Shown here one piece after another: positions 25,885 to 35,126 of a stretch of 51,628 bases of DNA (position 1 is the first letter of the stretch; each line of letters begins with the position of its first letter). Under the pieces are notes generated by a model. It was not told where the DNA came from and ran no database searches. It saw nothing but the letters and a program-made list of their open reading frames with translations. Origin of the DNA: Archaeoglobaceae archaeon (GTDB lineage Archaea > Halobacteriota > Archaeoglobi > Archaeoglobales > Archaeoglobaceae); NCBI GenBank assembly GCA_015520485.1, contig WAPX01000052.1, forward strand, positions 1 to 51,628, in the 5' to 3' direction. The translations under genes were made by a program, and so were the position numbers.

Positions 25885-28800
25885 ATGATGGTGGTTACCC
25901 TTGACAAATTCTTCCCTCTCTTCGAAGGGGAGCAAAAAGAAGATAGAAAAGCTGTTTTACTTGATGAAATTAGAAAATACCACGATAATCTGTTAAAAAA
26001 AGTTGAGAAGGCTTACGAAATAGCAAAAAAAGCGAGGAGTAAGGGGTTAGACCCGAGTCTGGATGTTGAAATACCCATTGCAAAAAACATGGCTGAAAGA
26101 GTTGAAAGGCTGTTACACATAAATGGAATAGCTGAGAGAATACTGGAACTCGAAGAGAGCGGGATGAGTAGAGAAAAAATCTGTTTTAAAATAGCTGAAG
26201 ACATAATAGAGGGAAAATTCGGTCAGTTTGATAAAATTAAAGCAGCAGAACTTGCCATTCGAAGTGCCGTTGCTATACTAACAGAAGGTGTGGTAGCTGC
26301 TCCCATAGAGGGAATAGCCAAGGTTAAAACGGACAGAAATGACGACGGGAGCGAATTTCTGAAAATCTACTACGCAGGGCCTATAAGAAGTGCAGGAGGT
26401 ACAGCTCAGGTCATTTCAGTTTTAGTTGGAGATCTCGTGAGAAGAAAACTGAACATTTCGAGGTATAAACCAACCGAACAGGAAGTACTCAGGTACTGCG
26501 AGGAAATACCCCTCTACAAGAAAGTGGCAAACCTGCAGTACCTGCCGGGAGACGAGGAGATAAAGCTGATAGTTTCGAACTGTCCGGTGTGCATAGACGG
26601 AGAACCGACGGAAGATGCGGAGGTGTCGGGGCACAGAAACCTGCCGAGAGTCGAAACCAACAGAGTCAGAGGTGGAATGTGTCTGGTAATTGCAGAGGGA
26701 ATCGCTCTGAAAGCCCCAAAGCTGAAAAAGCTCGTGGAAAGTCTTTCCATAGACGGATGGGAATGGCTCGACGAGCTGATGAACATAAAAGAGGGAAAGA
26801 AAGAGTCCGGAGAAGAAGAGAAAAACGACAGCAAAAGTGAAAACGCTGTAAAGCCAAAAGACAAGTACCTTTCAGACATAGTTGCAGGAAGACCTGTGTT
26901 CTGTCACCCCTCCCGCAGGGGTGGTTTCAGGCTGAGGTACGGCAGAGCCAGAAATTCGGGCTTCGCCACCGTTGGAATAAATCCGGCAACAATGGTTATA
27001 ACGGATGGTTTTATAGCGGTGGGAACCCAGCTGAAGGTCGAGAGGCCGGGAAAAGCTGGAAGCGTCGTTCCCGTTACCTCAATAGAGGGGCCGACGGTAA
27101 GGCTGAGGAATGGAGATGTCGTGAGAGTTGATAGCTTTTCCGAAGCCCTTACAATCAGGGATGAGGTGGACAAAATACTCGATCTGGGTGAAATACTCAT
27201 AAATTTTGGAGACTTTCTGGAAAACAACCACCCCCTGCTTCCATCTCCTTTCGTTTACGAGTGGTGGGTTCAGGAGTGCGAAAAACTCAAAATACCCTCC
27301 AGGTTCCTGAAGGAGAAAGTAAGCGAAGAACTTGCCCTTAAACTCTGTGATGAGTACGGCGCACCGCTTCACCCGGAATATACTTACCTCTGGCACGATC
27401 TCTCGCGTGAAGAAGTTCTGTTTTTGAGGGACTGGCTGAGCGAGTGCGGTAAGGTTGAAGGAAAAATAGAGATTTTAACAGCAGATCTGGACGAAAGAGG
27501 GAAAAAAGGAAAAGAAATACTAGAAAAGCTGCTTGTTCAGCACAAGGTAAGAAACGGAAAAGTAGTTCTTGAAAGGTGGAAGGTTCTTGCAAGGTGTCTG
27601 GGCTTGGATGAAAACCTGAAGAAGAGAGTTCACGTTCCCGAAGATAACTCCCTTAACGCCCTCGAACTTGTCAGGAGACTCTCAGGTCTTGATGTAAGAG
27701 CCCGCTCTCCGTGGAGAATAGGAGCGAGGATGGGAAGGCCCGAAAAAGCCAAGGAGAGAAAGATGAGCCCACCCCCTCAAATTCTCTTCCCTCTCGGACA
27801 GGCTGGAGGAAAAACGAGAGACATAAAGAACGCCATAAACTACTCATCCTCCTACAATTCTGCAAAGGGAATCATAAACGTGGAAGTTGCGGTGAGGAAG
27901 TGTAAGAACTGTGGAAGGGAGACCTTCTGGCTGAAGTGCGAGTGCGGCGGGCTGACGGAACAGGTTTATTACTGCCCGAAGTGCAGGATGAAGACTGGGA
28001 GCGAAGAGTGCCCAAAATGCGGAGGAGAGACTATAGCGTACTCGAAAAGAGATGTGAACATAAGGGAGCTGTACGAAAAGGCTCTGGAAAATCTGGGTGA
28101 AAGAGACTGCTTTTCGACCATAAAGGGCGTTATGGGAATGACCTCGAAGCTGAAAATTCCGGAGAGGCTGGAAAAAGGAATACTGAGAGCCAAACACGGA
28201 GTTTACGTGTTCAAGGACGGGACTGCGAGGTTTGACATGACAGATGTACCGGTTACTCATTTCAGGCCAAAAGAGATAGGAGTCAGCGTTGAAAAGCTGC
28301 GAGAACTCGGTTACGAGCACGACTGGAAGGGAAGGGAGCTGAAAAGCGAAGAACAGATCGTCGAGCTGAAGCCTCAAGACGTTATACTGGCAAAAAATGC
28401 TGGAGATTACCTCGTTAAGGTGGCAAAATTCGTGGACGATCTGCTGGTAAAGTTCTACGGGCTCGAGCCGTTTTACAGCGTGGAAAAACCTGAAGACCTC
28501 ATAGGTCACCTCGTCATCGGTCTCGCACCTCACACGTCTGCCGGCGTTCTGGGAAGGATAATAGGATTCGCAGACGTTCTGGCCGGCTACGCACATCCTT
28601 ACTTCCACGCAGCGAAGAGGAGGAATTGCGACGGAGATGAGGACTGCGTGATGCTGCTGCTCGACGGTCTGCTGAACTTTTCGAGAGCTTACCTGCCAGA
28701 CAAGAGGGGTGGCAGAATGGACGCTCCTCTCGTGCTAACTCTGATCATAGATCCAAAAGAGGTTGACAGCGAAGTTCACAACATGGACATAGTCGAGAGG

Positions 28801-29379
28801 TATCCCCTTGAGTTCTACACTGCCACGCTTGATTACGCAAATCCAAAAGACGTCTGCTGCTACATAGAGAGAGTAGAAGACAGGCTCGATACGGATTACA
28901 GGGACTGCTGTCTGGCTTTCACCCACGACACAGAAGACATAGCCATGGGGATTAAGGAAAGTGCCTACAAGTCGTTGAAATCCATGCAGGACAAGGTAAA
29001 AGCTCAGATGGCGCTGGCTGAGAAGATAATTGCTGTTGACGAGAACGACGTTGCTGAAAGGGTGATAAACAGGCACTTCTTACCGGACATAATAGGAAAC
29101 CTGAGGGCATTCTCAAGACAGGAGTTCAGGTGTGTTAACTGCAACGCAAAGTACAGAAGGGTTCCGCTCTCGGGTAAGTGCCTGAGGTGTGGTGGTAACC
29201 TGACACTCTCAGTTCACTTTGGTTCAATAAGAAAATATCTGGACATCTCCATTGAGCTGAGTGAGAAGTACAGGGTCAGCAACTACATCAAGCAGAGGCT
29301 GAAACTGATAGAGGTCGAAATAAAATCCCTGTTTGAAAGCGACACTAACAGGCAGGTGAGCATAGCAGAGTTTTTCTGA
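25885..29379 (+). CDS. polC: DNA polymerase D large subunit (DP2)
   Basis: The catalytic subunit (1164 residues) of the euryarchaeal replicative polymerase PolD. The catalytic acidic motif is visible as RRNCDGDEDC near residues 912-921. A zinc module lies around residues 670-720 (CKNCGRETFWLKCECGG, CPKCRMKTGSEECPKCGG), and another near the C-terminus (CVNCNAKYRR...CLRCGG). The last eight residues, QVSIAEFF, fit a PIP box for PCNA. No intein is present. The length is normal for DP2. Two ATGs (25885, 25888) could start it. The small subunit DP1 is not in the window. Confidence 0.97.
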   Translation: MMVVTLDKFFPLFEGEQKEDRKAVLLDEIRKYHDNLLKKVEKAYEIAKKARSKGLDPSLDVEIPIAKNMAERVERLLHINGIAERILELEESGMSREKICFKIAEDIIEGKFGQFDKIKAAELAIRSAVAILTEGVVAAPIEGIAKVKTDRNDDGSEFLKIYYAGPIRSAGGTAQVISVLVGDLVRRKLNISRYKPTEQEVLRYCEEIPLYKKVANLQYLPGDEEIKLIVSNCPVCIDGEPTEDAEVSGHRNLPRVETNRVRGGMCLVIAEGIALKAPKLKKLVESLSIDGWEWLDELMNIKEGKKESGEEEKNDSKSENAVKPKDKYLSDIVAGRPVFCHPSRRGGFRLRYGRARNSGFATVGINPATMVITDGFIAVGTQLKVERPGKAGSVVPVTSIEGPTVRLRNGDVVRVDSFSEALTIRDEVDKILDLGEILINFGDFLENNHPLLPSPFVYEWWVQECEKLKIPSRFLKEKVSEELALKLCDEYGAPLHPEYTYLWHDLSREEVLFLRDWLSECGKVEGKIEILTADLDERGKKGKEILEKLLVQHKVRNGKVVLERWKVLARCLGLDENLKKRVHVPEDNSLNALELVRRLSGLDVRARSPWRIGARMGRPEKAKERKMSPPPQILFPLGQAGGKTRDIKNAINYSSSYNSAKGIINVEVAVRKCKNCGRETFWLKCECGGLTEQVYYCPKCRMKTGSEECPKCGGETIAYSKRDVNIRELYEKALENLGERDCFSTIKGVMGMTSKLKIPERLEKGILRAKHGVYVFKDGTARFDMTDVPVTHFRPKEIGVSVEKLRELGYEHDWKGRELKSEEQIVELKPQDVILAKNAGDYLVKVAKFVDDLLVKFYGLEPFYSVEKPEDLIGHLVIGLAPHTSAGVLGRIIGFADVLAGYAHPYFHAAKRRNCDGDEDCVMLLLDGLLNFSRAYLPDKRGGRMDAPLVLTLIIDPKEVDSEVHNMDIVERYPLEFYTATLDYANPKDVCCYIERVEDRLDTDYRDCCLAFTHDTEDIAMGIKESAYKSLKSMQDKVKAQMALAEKIIAVDENDVAERVINRHFLPDIIGNLRAFSRQEFRCVNCNAKYRRVPLSGKCLRCGGNLTLSVHFGSIRKYLDISIELSEKYRVSNYIKQRLKLIEVEIKSLFESDTNRQVSIAEFF

Positions 29380-29394
29380 CTCTTGATCTTTTGA

Positions 29395-29760
29395 TTAATA
29401 TCGATTGATTAAATTTAATCTCAAATACTCCACAAATCTGCCGTCGTCTCTAAATTCTGAAGACCTGCGTGCGTTTTTCTCGAGCCACCCCGTCTTTTCC
29501 ACAGCTCTCACATCAAATTCGGGGGCGTAAGGTTTTATGTCGAGAAGAGGCGTTTCGTTCACGATATCCTGAACGTGCAGAACGTTCCCTTCCACTCTCC
29601 TCCTGATATCCACCACTCTGCAATGTATAACATTTCCGGAGCTTGGCGGATTGACGGAAACCTCCATGTTCTCCGGCCTTACGGATATTCTGACTTCCTC
29701 CCCCTCGTTAGCGTGATCAGTAGAGTACATTATGCAATCCCCCGCTCTAATCTCCGTCAA
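29395..29760 (-). pseudogene. Chimeric fragment: transporter TOBE domain fused to TrmO-like C-terminus
   Basis: A 121-residue open frame overlapping the end of the ABC ATPase gene in the +1 frame. Its first half (GEEVRISVRPENMEVSV, GNVIHCRVVDIRRRV) looks like the TOBE domain that normally follows the ATPase domain of molybdate/tungstate transporters. Its second half (NETPLLDIKPYAPEFDVRA, EKTGWLEKNA) matches the C-terminal part of TrmO/UPF0066 tRNA methyltransferases. Neither domain is complete. The likely history is a frameshift or deletion at the wtpC end plus a deletion that joined it to a downstream trmO gene near a shared GNVL-like codon run. It is probably non-functional. Confidence 0.6.
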
Positions 29761-30454
29761 CGAAATCTGCCACGAAGTCGTTTAATGGCCTGCTAAAAAT
29801 TTCTTCTGGCCTTCCGGTCTGTACGATTTCTCCATCTTTCATTACAGCGACTTCATTCGCCAGACTGAACACATCCTCAAAGTCATGCGTAACGTGTAAA
29901 ACCGTTGTGTCGTACTTTTTTACGGCTTTCTTTACGAGCTTTCTCAGGTTCTCTCTCGTTTTCACATCCAGAGCGCTGAAGGGTTCGTCCATGAGCAGCA
30001 ATTTCGGCTTGACAACCAGTGCCCTTGCGATGGCAACCCTTTGCTGTTCGCCTCCACTTAACGTGTCGGGTTTTCTGTGCAGAAGGTGTGAAATTCCCAA
30101 GATTTTCGCAATTTTTCTTACCTCTTCTCTGACAATGCTGCTGTTTCTCTCCTTCTTTTTCAGTCCGTAGGCTATGTTTTCAAAGACGCTCATATGCGGG
30201 AAGAGTGCGCGATCCTGATAGACTATGCTAACGTTACGCTTTTCTATGGGCAGAAAAGTTATGTCCCTGCCTTCGAGCCTGATTTTACCCCTGATCGGTT
30301 TATAAAATCCCGCCACGGTTTCGAGCACTATAGATTTTCCGCTTCCTGTCGGGCCAATTATGACAATGTAATCTCCTCTGTCAGCTTTCAGGCTTACGCC
30401 GTTCAGTTTGAATTCGCCCAGATCCACACACAGGTTTTCAATTTCGAGAATCAT
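29747..30454 (-). CDS. wtpC: Molybdate/tungstate ABC transporter ATP-binding protein (TOBE domain not in frame)
   Basis: A 235-residue ABC ATPase with IIGPTGSGKSIVLETVAGF (Walker A), the Q-loop in SIVYQDRALFPHMSV, signature LSGGEQQRVAIARAL, Walker B KLLLMDEPFSALD and the switch histidine in VLHVTHDFEDVFS. The group is inferred from its permease and binding-protein neighbours. Family members usually run about 350 residues with a regulatory TOBE domain. This one stops at VADFVDGD, and the TOBE sequence continues in another frame. The ATG overlaps the wtpB stop (ATGA) and has GGAGGG upstream. Confidence 0.85.
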   Translation of the reverse strand: MILEIENLCVDLGEFKLNGVSLKADRGDYIVIIGPTGSGKSIVLETVAGFYKPIRGKIRLEGRDITFLPIEKRNVSIVYQDRALFPHMSVFENIAYGLKKKERNSSIVREEVRKIAKILGISHLLHRKPDTLSGGEQQRVAIARALVVKPKLLLMDEPFSALDVKTRENLRKLVKKAVKKYDTTVLHVTHDFEDVFSLANEVAVMKDGEIVQTGRPEEIFSRPLNDFVADFVDGD

Positions 30455-31228
30455 AACCCTCCTTCCACTTTTTCGAATACGAGAATTGCCAGAAATGCCA
30501 GCACCACGAGAACGATGCCGCTCGTAATTGCCATGCCAATGTTTCCGTATGAGATGTTCAGGTAGAGTGTAATCGGCAGGGTTTCGGTGTTCATGTAAGA
30601 ACCGCCGGCCAAAATCAGCACAGCACCAAATGCTCCCATGCTTCTGGCAAACGTTATTACTGTGGATGCGAAGAGTCCGTTTCTTGCCAGAGGAATCGTT
30701 ACGTTTTTAAAACTCTCGAATTCACCGTAACCGAGGCTTCTCGATACGAGTTCGTATCTCGGATTTACAGATTCGAAAGTGGAGTAGAGAATTCTTGCTG
30801 CGTAGGGCAGGGCTGTGAAAATCTGGGCAACCACTATTCCGAGTTTCGTGAAAACGACCCTGATTCCTGCTTCTTCCATGGCTTTGCCCACTGGAGTCTG
30901 ACCGAAAAGCAGTAAAAGGCACAGTCTCAGCACCAGCTCCGGAAAGGCAATTGGCAGATCCATGAGGGACTTGATAACGCTTTTTCCGGGAAAGTGGAAC
31001 CTTGCCATTGCGTATCCCATGGGTACCGCCAGCGCTAAAACAACTGCAGTCGATATCGATGAAGTCAGTATCGAAAGCTTTAACGAGTAAACCAGCTCTT
31101 CAGTCTGGAGATTTTACGATCTCTCGATAGCTGATGACGAAGAATAGCGACGCTATGGCTATTAGAAGTACGATTGTAAACAAAAATGCAATAAAAATGC
31201 ATAAATTTCTGAACCTCACTGCCTGCAT
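30451..31228 (-). pseudogene. wtpB: Molybdate/tungstate ABC transporter permease, frameshifted
   Basis: The N-terminal 42 residues (31228-31100), with one membrane helix (FIAFLFTIVLLIAIASLFF), end at a TGA after VKSPD. The rest continues in the +1 frame from TEELVYSLKLSILTSSIST through MGYAMARFHF to the end, and carries the remaining membrane helices and the EAA-type loop (ESVNPRYELVSRSLGYGEF). Removing one A from the run at GTAAAATC would restore a single permease of about 258 residues, the family's usual size. The ATG at 31228 overlaps the end of wtpA by 13 bases. Whether this is real decay or a sequencing error cannot be told here. Confidence 0.75.
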
Positions 31229-32049
31229 GGCCTGAATCCCCACTTTTCCCAGATCCTGAGTCCCTCCCTGCTGGATATGTAGTCGTTAAAGGCTTTTGCA
31301 ACTTCGAAGTTACCGTCTTTTCTGGCGTAAACAGTTACAGCTGTGGGAATCGTTTTGATTACGTTCTGCTTTGCATGAATCCGGACCATTTCGATCCTGT
31401 TTTTTGCCTGTGCCCACGTTGCCATGTCTTCCCAGATTGTGGCCGCATCGGCCTGTCCGGTAGTCGTGTATATCAGGAGCTGGTTTACTGTGGGTGCGTA
31501 AACTACGACGTTTTTACTGACTTTTTTCCAGAGCCCGTTCTTTTCGAGAATCTTTTTGCTGACCCTGCCTATTGCGCAGGCTTTGGGATCGCCCAGAGCA
31601 ACTCTAACATTCGGCCTGGCCAGACCTTCGAGAGAGTGAATGTTTTTCGGATTTCCCTTTGGAACAACTATTACCGGAATGTGAAGAGTTACGTTTCTGA
31701 CAGTATCGTTTACGATGTATCCTTTATCCATTGCCATCCTGACGTAGTAGTAGGCTCCGGGAATGAAGACGTCACACCCCGTTGTTGCAAGAATAGAGTA
31801 TATTTCTGCACTTCCGCCGTAGTGAACTACTACTTTGGCTCCGGTTTCGTTTTCAAAGTTTTTTATCAGTTCGTTCATCGGTTTCATCAAACCAGCACCA
31901 CTGCAGACCTCTATCGTTTTTCCAGCAAATTTTCCGTGCTGTTCGTTGCTGCTGACATTACTGCTGACTTTGCTGACTTTGCTGCACCCCATCAGCAGAG
32001 TGCTGGCTACGAGTAATAGGGCAATAGCTACAAAATACGATCTCTTCAT
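31216..32049 (-). CDS. wtpA: Molybdate/tungstate-binding lipoprotein (ModA/WtpA type)
   Basis: A 277-residue solute-binding protein. The signal peptide ends in the lipobox LLMGC. A serine/valine linker is followed by the mature domain with EVCSGAGLMKPMNELIKNFE, VVVHYGGSAEIYSIL, TTGCDVFIPGAYYYVRMA and QADAATIWEDMATWA, typical of ModA-like oxyanion binders; the conserved serines are candidate oxyanion ligands. It would deliver molybdate or tungstate to the permease encoded next. The distinction between Mo and W cannot be made from sequence. It is the first gene of the operon. Confidence 0.85.
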   Translation of the reverse strand: MKRSYFVAIALLLVASTLLMGCSKVSKVSSNVSSNEQHGKFAGKTIEVCSGAGLMKPMNELIKNFENETGAKVVVHYGGSAEIYSILATTGCDVFIPGAYYYVRMAMDKGYIVNDTVRNVTLHIPVIVVPKGNPKNIHSLEGLARPNVRVALGDPKACAIGRVSKKILEKNGLWKKVSKNVVVYAPTVNQLLIYTTTGQADAATIWEDMATWAQAKNRIEMVRIHAKQNVIKTIPTAVTVYARKDGNFEVAKAFNDYISSREGLRIWEKWGFRPCRQ

Positions 32050-32178
32050 ACCACCATCCGTTATATACAGTTGGTAATAACGATGAAGAATTTATAATTT
32101 TTACTGCCTTTAACGAATTGAAATGTCGAAGTTAACGATCTTCGACACAGAATCGGAAATGGGGAAATTGAAGCCCAT

Positions 32179-32436
32179 TTACTTTTTACCGATCAAACTC
32201 TTTAACTCGTTCCTGAACATGTTCCAGTTCAGCATCAGGTGCAGAACCACGAGACACGTTATCAGGATTCCGGCGTAGAAGTGGTACTCCTTCCAGAGGT
32301 GTCTCTCAAGCCCGTATAGTCGTACCGTTGTGGCCCACCTGCCCTTGGGAGCCGTGTACAGGATTAAACCACTTACAGCCTGAAACAGACCGGTCGTTAA
32401 CAGGAATAGAGTTACAACAGCTCTAACCTTTCTCAT
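32179..32436 (-). CDS. Small membrane protein, DUF4405/cytochrome b-like
   Basis: An 85-residue protein with two membrane helices (AVVTLFLLTTGLFQAVSGLIL and a second spanning FYAGILITCLVVLHLMLNW). Histidines in ERHLWKEYHFYAG and VVLHLML are placed as in DUF4405 proteins, where they may bind haem. The longer open frame starts at 32544, but the ATG at 32436 gives the domain's normal N-terminus and has an A/T-rich TATA-like stretch about 30 bases upstream. An ATG at 32475 is also possible. No partner redox gene is adjacent. Confidence 0.6.
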   Translation of the reverse strand: MRKVRAVVTLFLLTTGLFQAVSGLILYTAPKGRWATTVRLYGLERHLWKEYHFYAGILITCLVVLHLMLNWNMFRNELKSLIGKK

Positions 32437-32613
32437 GATGCGTGCAGTTTCAATCGAAGTAAAAATATTTTTCATCGAACTTTTTACATATGTCGAGACT
32501 CGGATTTCCCGGTAGTAGCGGCAATACTGTTGTATTCGCAACATGTACTTTCGGAGAGCTAATACACAACTGTCGTTTACAACAGGCGTATAAAAATAAA
32601 AATCACAAGTAAA

Positions 32614-33747
32614 TCACGTAACGATTTCTCCAAGCCTGTTCTCTTTCAGAGCTTTCTTTATTTCCATCATGCTCAGGTCAAGAGGATCTTCTATTTTTAC
32701 GCCATGCTTCAGCGTTAGGTTTCTCATTTCCGGAGATGTGGGTCCTATGCACGGGTCTCCCGGAACCCTCATTGAAACGTCAAAGATTACGAATTCAAGA
32801 GTTCTGTCGTCCTCTGGAGAGTACGCTATGGCACCCTGAAGTCCAAAAAGACCAATCATTCCCGGCGGGTATTCGTTTTTACACACTTCTATGAACCTTT
32901 CAGCCGCCTCATAGGCTAAGTGCTGCTTGCTTTCTCGCATCGTAACTCCGAAGTGACCTATTTCTTCGTTTTTGACAGGAACGTCTATTTTGAGCTGGTC
33001 CCTTGCCGGTAAATTCAGAAATCCCTGCAGATTTACCTGCCTTCTGTCGCTGAAACCGACGAAATCGAAGTTACCAAAAACGTCTTTCAAAGCGTAGCTG
33101 TGGAAGTTTGCGTTAAATCTCGCTCCAAGAACGTACTCCTCTATTCTCGCCCTCTTAAGGCCCTCATCATCTATAACACCTGCTTTTATAAGTTTCTCAG
33201 CCTGCTCGTAGTAATCCTCCGGTGATTTTGCGTAGAAGAAAGCCCTTTCGAGGGGATTTTTTGCCTGCTGAACCTTGACGACGACAAGCCTGTCTATTTC
33301 TTCAGGACTCCTGAACTCCTTTGGAATCCTGAGGTTTGCTTTTTTCAACAGGTAGTACTGTCCCCTTTCGTAGCTTCTCTCTTCTGCTCTGAGCAGGTAC
33401 CTGTTCCCGTAGATGGGTACCTCAAACTCGTTTTCTATCCCATCGTAACCAACGTAAACGGCAAAACTTCTGTTTGGAATGAACACGGTGTTCAGTTCTA
33501 TTAGCCTTTCCTGCACATCTCTGTTCAGCATGTCTCTGAACTTATCGAGCACGATCACCTCATCGTACAGATGACGGTTGTACTTCGTGTAGAGCTTCTC
33601 TCTTCCCTTCTGGGCTATTAAAACTGTTCTGAAACCCCACGCTTTAGCAGAAATTCCGGCCTCCTTTGCAGAGTGAGAGCCGAATATGCCTATAGTAACG
33701 TTTTTATAACTTTCAGCAATTTTTCTAACTCTTTCCATCATTTCCAT
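32614..33747 (-). CDS. purP: FAICAR synthetase-type ATP-grasp enzyme PurP
   Basis: A 377-residue enzyme of the archaeal PurP family, which makes the formylated intermediate FAICAR from AICAR, formate and ATP in purine synthesis. Features are the N-terminal NVTIGIFGSHSAKEAGISAKA, the ATP-grasp core (YYLLKKANLRIPKEF, VVKVQQAKNPLERAFFYA) and VLGARFNANFHSYALKDV, with the C-terminal substrate part (EFVIFDVSMRVPGDPCIGPT). The family includes paralogues of unproven activity, so the exact reaction is inferred. It stands alone, with a weak GATGGAG SD. Confidence 0.9.
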   Translation of the reverse strand: MEMMERVRKIAESYKNVTIGIFGSHSAKEAGISAKAWGFRTVLIAQKGREKLYTKYNRHLYDEVIVLDKFRDMLNRDVQERLIELNTVFIPNRSFAVYVGYDGIENEFEVPIYGNRYLLRAEERSYERGQYYLLKKANLRIPKEFRSPEEIDRLVVVKVQQAKNPLERAFFYAKSPEDYYEQAEKLIKAGVIDDEGLKRARIEEYVLGARFNANFHSYALKDVFGNFDFVGFSDRRQVNLQGFLNLPARDQLKIDVPVKNEEIGHFGVTMRESKQHLAYEAAERFIEVCKNEYPPGMIGLFGLQGAIAYSPEDDRTLEFVIFDVSMRVPGDPCIGPTSPEMRNLTLKHGVKIEDPLDLSMMEIKKALKENRLGEIVT

Positions 33748-34103
33748 ACATCTCCATCGCCAGACAGTTTTAACAATTTTTGGTTTCGGTATTATCGTCG
33801 ACCGGTAGCATTACTGTATTTCTTCGTCTTTAAAGAAAGTCATCACTCTTACATTTCAATGTGTCCTGAGTACGAAAACGAACAAGAAATCGTCAATTTC
33901 TGGGGCTGTGAAAAGGTAGAAACCCGCGTAGGTGTTTCTAAACTGTTTTAAAATTTTAAATAAATTTGATTCAAAGAAATAAGAAATTTTTTACGTTCGT
34001 TTAAGGGGTGTTTATCTTGACAGTCTTCGTCTGAGCTGATAAAAAGGTCGTTTGCGTGATCGTTAAGTCAAGCCCGGCAGGCGTTCAGCAAACGTGTGAA
34101 CAT
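33748..34103. other. Intergenic region with a decayed coding fragment
   Basis: 356 bases between purP and the radical SAM gene. The first 200 bases show no convincing gene. The rest holds the fragment at 33989-34118, which is related to the one at 42868-43002. Confidence 0.45.
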
Positions 34104-34118
34104 TTAAAATTTTGAATC
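33989..34118 (+). pseudogene. Fragment of a reading frame shared with 42868-43002
   Basis: The plus strand reads FYVRLRGVYLDSLRLS, then a stop, with continuation in another frame as ADKKVVCVIVKSSPAGVQQT to about 34118. The first piece matches DYVKATGGVYLDSPG in the minus-strand fragment near 42.9 kb, and the DNA is identical for 21 bases (34005-34025 versus the reverse complement of 42906-42926). The parent gene is unidentified. A mobile-element origin would explain the dispersed copies. Its end overlaps the 3' end of the radical SAM gene. Confidence 0.45.
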
Positions 34119-35075
34119 AGGAGTGTATATGTAGTACTTTTTCCCGCGAAACTCCTTCTCGACAACGCCGGGAATTGCCCTTATTTTTTCCAGATCCACA
34201 CCGAAGTGCAGGGACAGTTTTTCGAGCTGCTCCTCTTGCATGGGATGCCGGCTCATGATTTTTACCGCCTCTTCTACGCTCGAAAACGCTCTGAAGTCGA
34301 ATTCTCCACACTCCGGGAAATCGATGACCGACGTTTTTACTCCTGCTCCCTCGAAGACTTCCACTGCCAGCATTATCGCCTTCGCGTCTGCCGGTTCCAC
34401 GTTCGAGGCTGGAGGTCTCACCGGAGTTAGTATGTGGAGCTTGTCTACCCTGAGCTCAGAAACTGCCGAGGCTATTTTTTCAAGCTCTTCCTCGCTGTCG
34501 TTGTATCCCTTTACGAGCATGACCTCGAGCATTACTTCTCCTTCGTACTCATCACCAAATTCTGCAAGCCCCTCCAGAATTCTGTCAAGTGCGAGACTTC
34601 TGTGGGGTCTGTTCACTCTTCTGAATATGCTCTCACTTGCAGCGTCGAGAGACGGCAGGCAAGCGTCAACACTCATGAGGTCTTCTCTCACGTCTCTTCT
34701 CCACAAAAGTGAGGAGTTCGTTATAACAGCCACCTTTGCATTCGAGCTCGTGGATTCGATCGCACTCCTGGCTTTTTCAGCAATCCACCCCAGATCCGAG
34801 TTCAGGGTTGGCTCGCCCTCTCCTGCAAACGTCAGGTAATCAACTTCAGCCCCTTCAACTCTGTCGAGAACTCTTTCAATCTCCTCAACCACCTCGTTTT
34901 TCGGAAAGAAGCTTTTCCTCTCCACAGTTTTGCAGGTTGTCGGACCGAGCTGACAGTAAACGCACGAGTAGCTGCAGGTTTTGAACGGAGTGAGGTTAAC
35001 GCCAAGTGACGAGCCAAGCCTCCTCGAAGGTACGGGCCCGTAAACGTATTTCAACCCGCTCATCCGCTTACTCAT
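34104..35075 (-). CDS. Radical SAM protein (COG0731-like)
   Basis: A 323-residue radical SAM enzyme. The N-terminal YVYGPVPSRRLGSSLGVNL leads into the cluster motif CSYSCVYC. TFAGEGEPTLNSDLGW (the GGE-type motif) and KVAVITNSSLLW follow, with a C-terminal helical extension (HPMQEEQLEKLSLHFGVDLEK) of winged-helix character. This subgroup is widespread in archaea and bacteria, but its substrate is not established to my knowledge. An ATG at 35063 is an alternative start. It is divergent from manA. Confidence 0.85.
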   Translation of the reverse strand: MSKRMSGLKYVYGPVPSRRLGSSLGVNLTPFKTCSYSCVYCQLGPTTCKTVERKSFFPKNEVVEEIERVLDRVEGAEVDYLTFAGEGEPTLNSDLGWIAEKARSAIESTSSNAKVAVITNSSLLWRRDVREDLMSVDACLPSLDAASESIFRRVNRPHRSLALDRILEGLAEFGDEYEGEVMLEVMLVKGYNDSEEELEKIASAVSELRVDKLHILTPVRPPASNVEPADAKAIMLAVEVFEGAGVKTSVIDFPECGEFDFRAFSSVEEAVKIMSRHPMQEEQLEKLSLHFGVDLEKIRAIPGVVEKEFRGKKYYIYTPDSKF

Positions 35076-35126
35076 CCACTGAAGAAATCAGGCACGGTTA
35101 AATAATTTAATGTACAGAGTGGTAAT

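Noticed and set aside
27844-28608. Minus-strand open frame of 254 codons inside polC
   Set aside because: Antisense shadow of a conserved PolD coding region, without family features or SD.
25885-29379. Intein in PolD large subunit, known in some euryarchaea
   Set aside because: The length is normal and the catalytic block is uninterrupted.
31080-31301. Minus-strand open frame of 73 codons at the wtpA/wtpB junction
   Set aside because: It overlaps the end of wtpA and the start of wtpB in the wrong frame; the wtpB N-terminus is in a different frame with a clear membrane helix.
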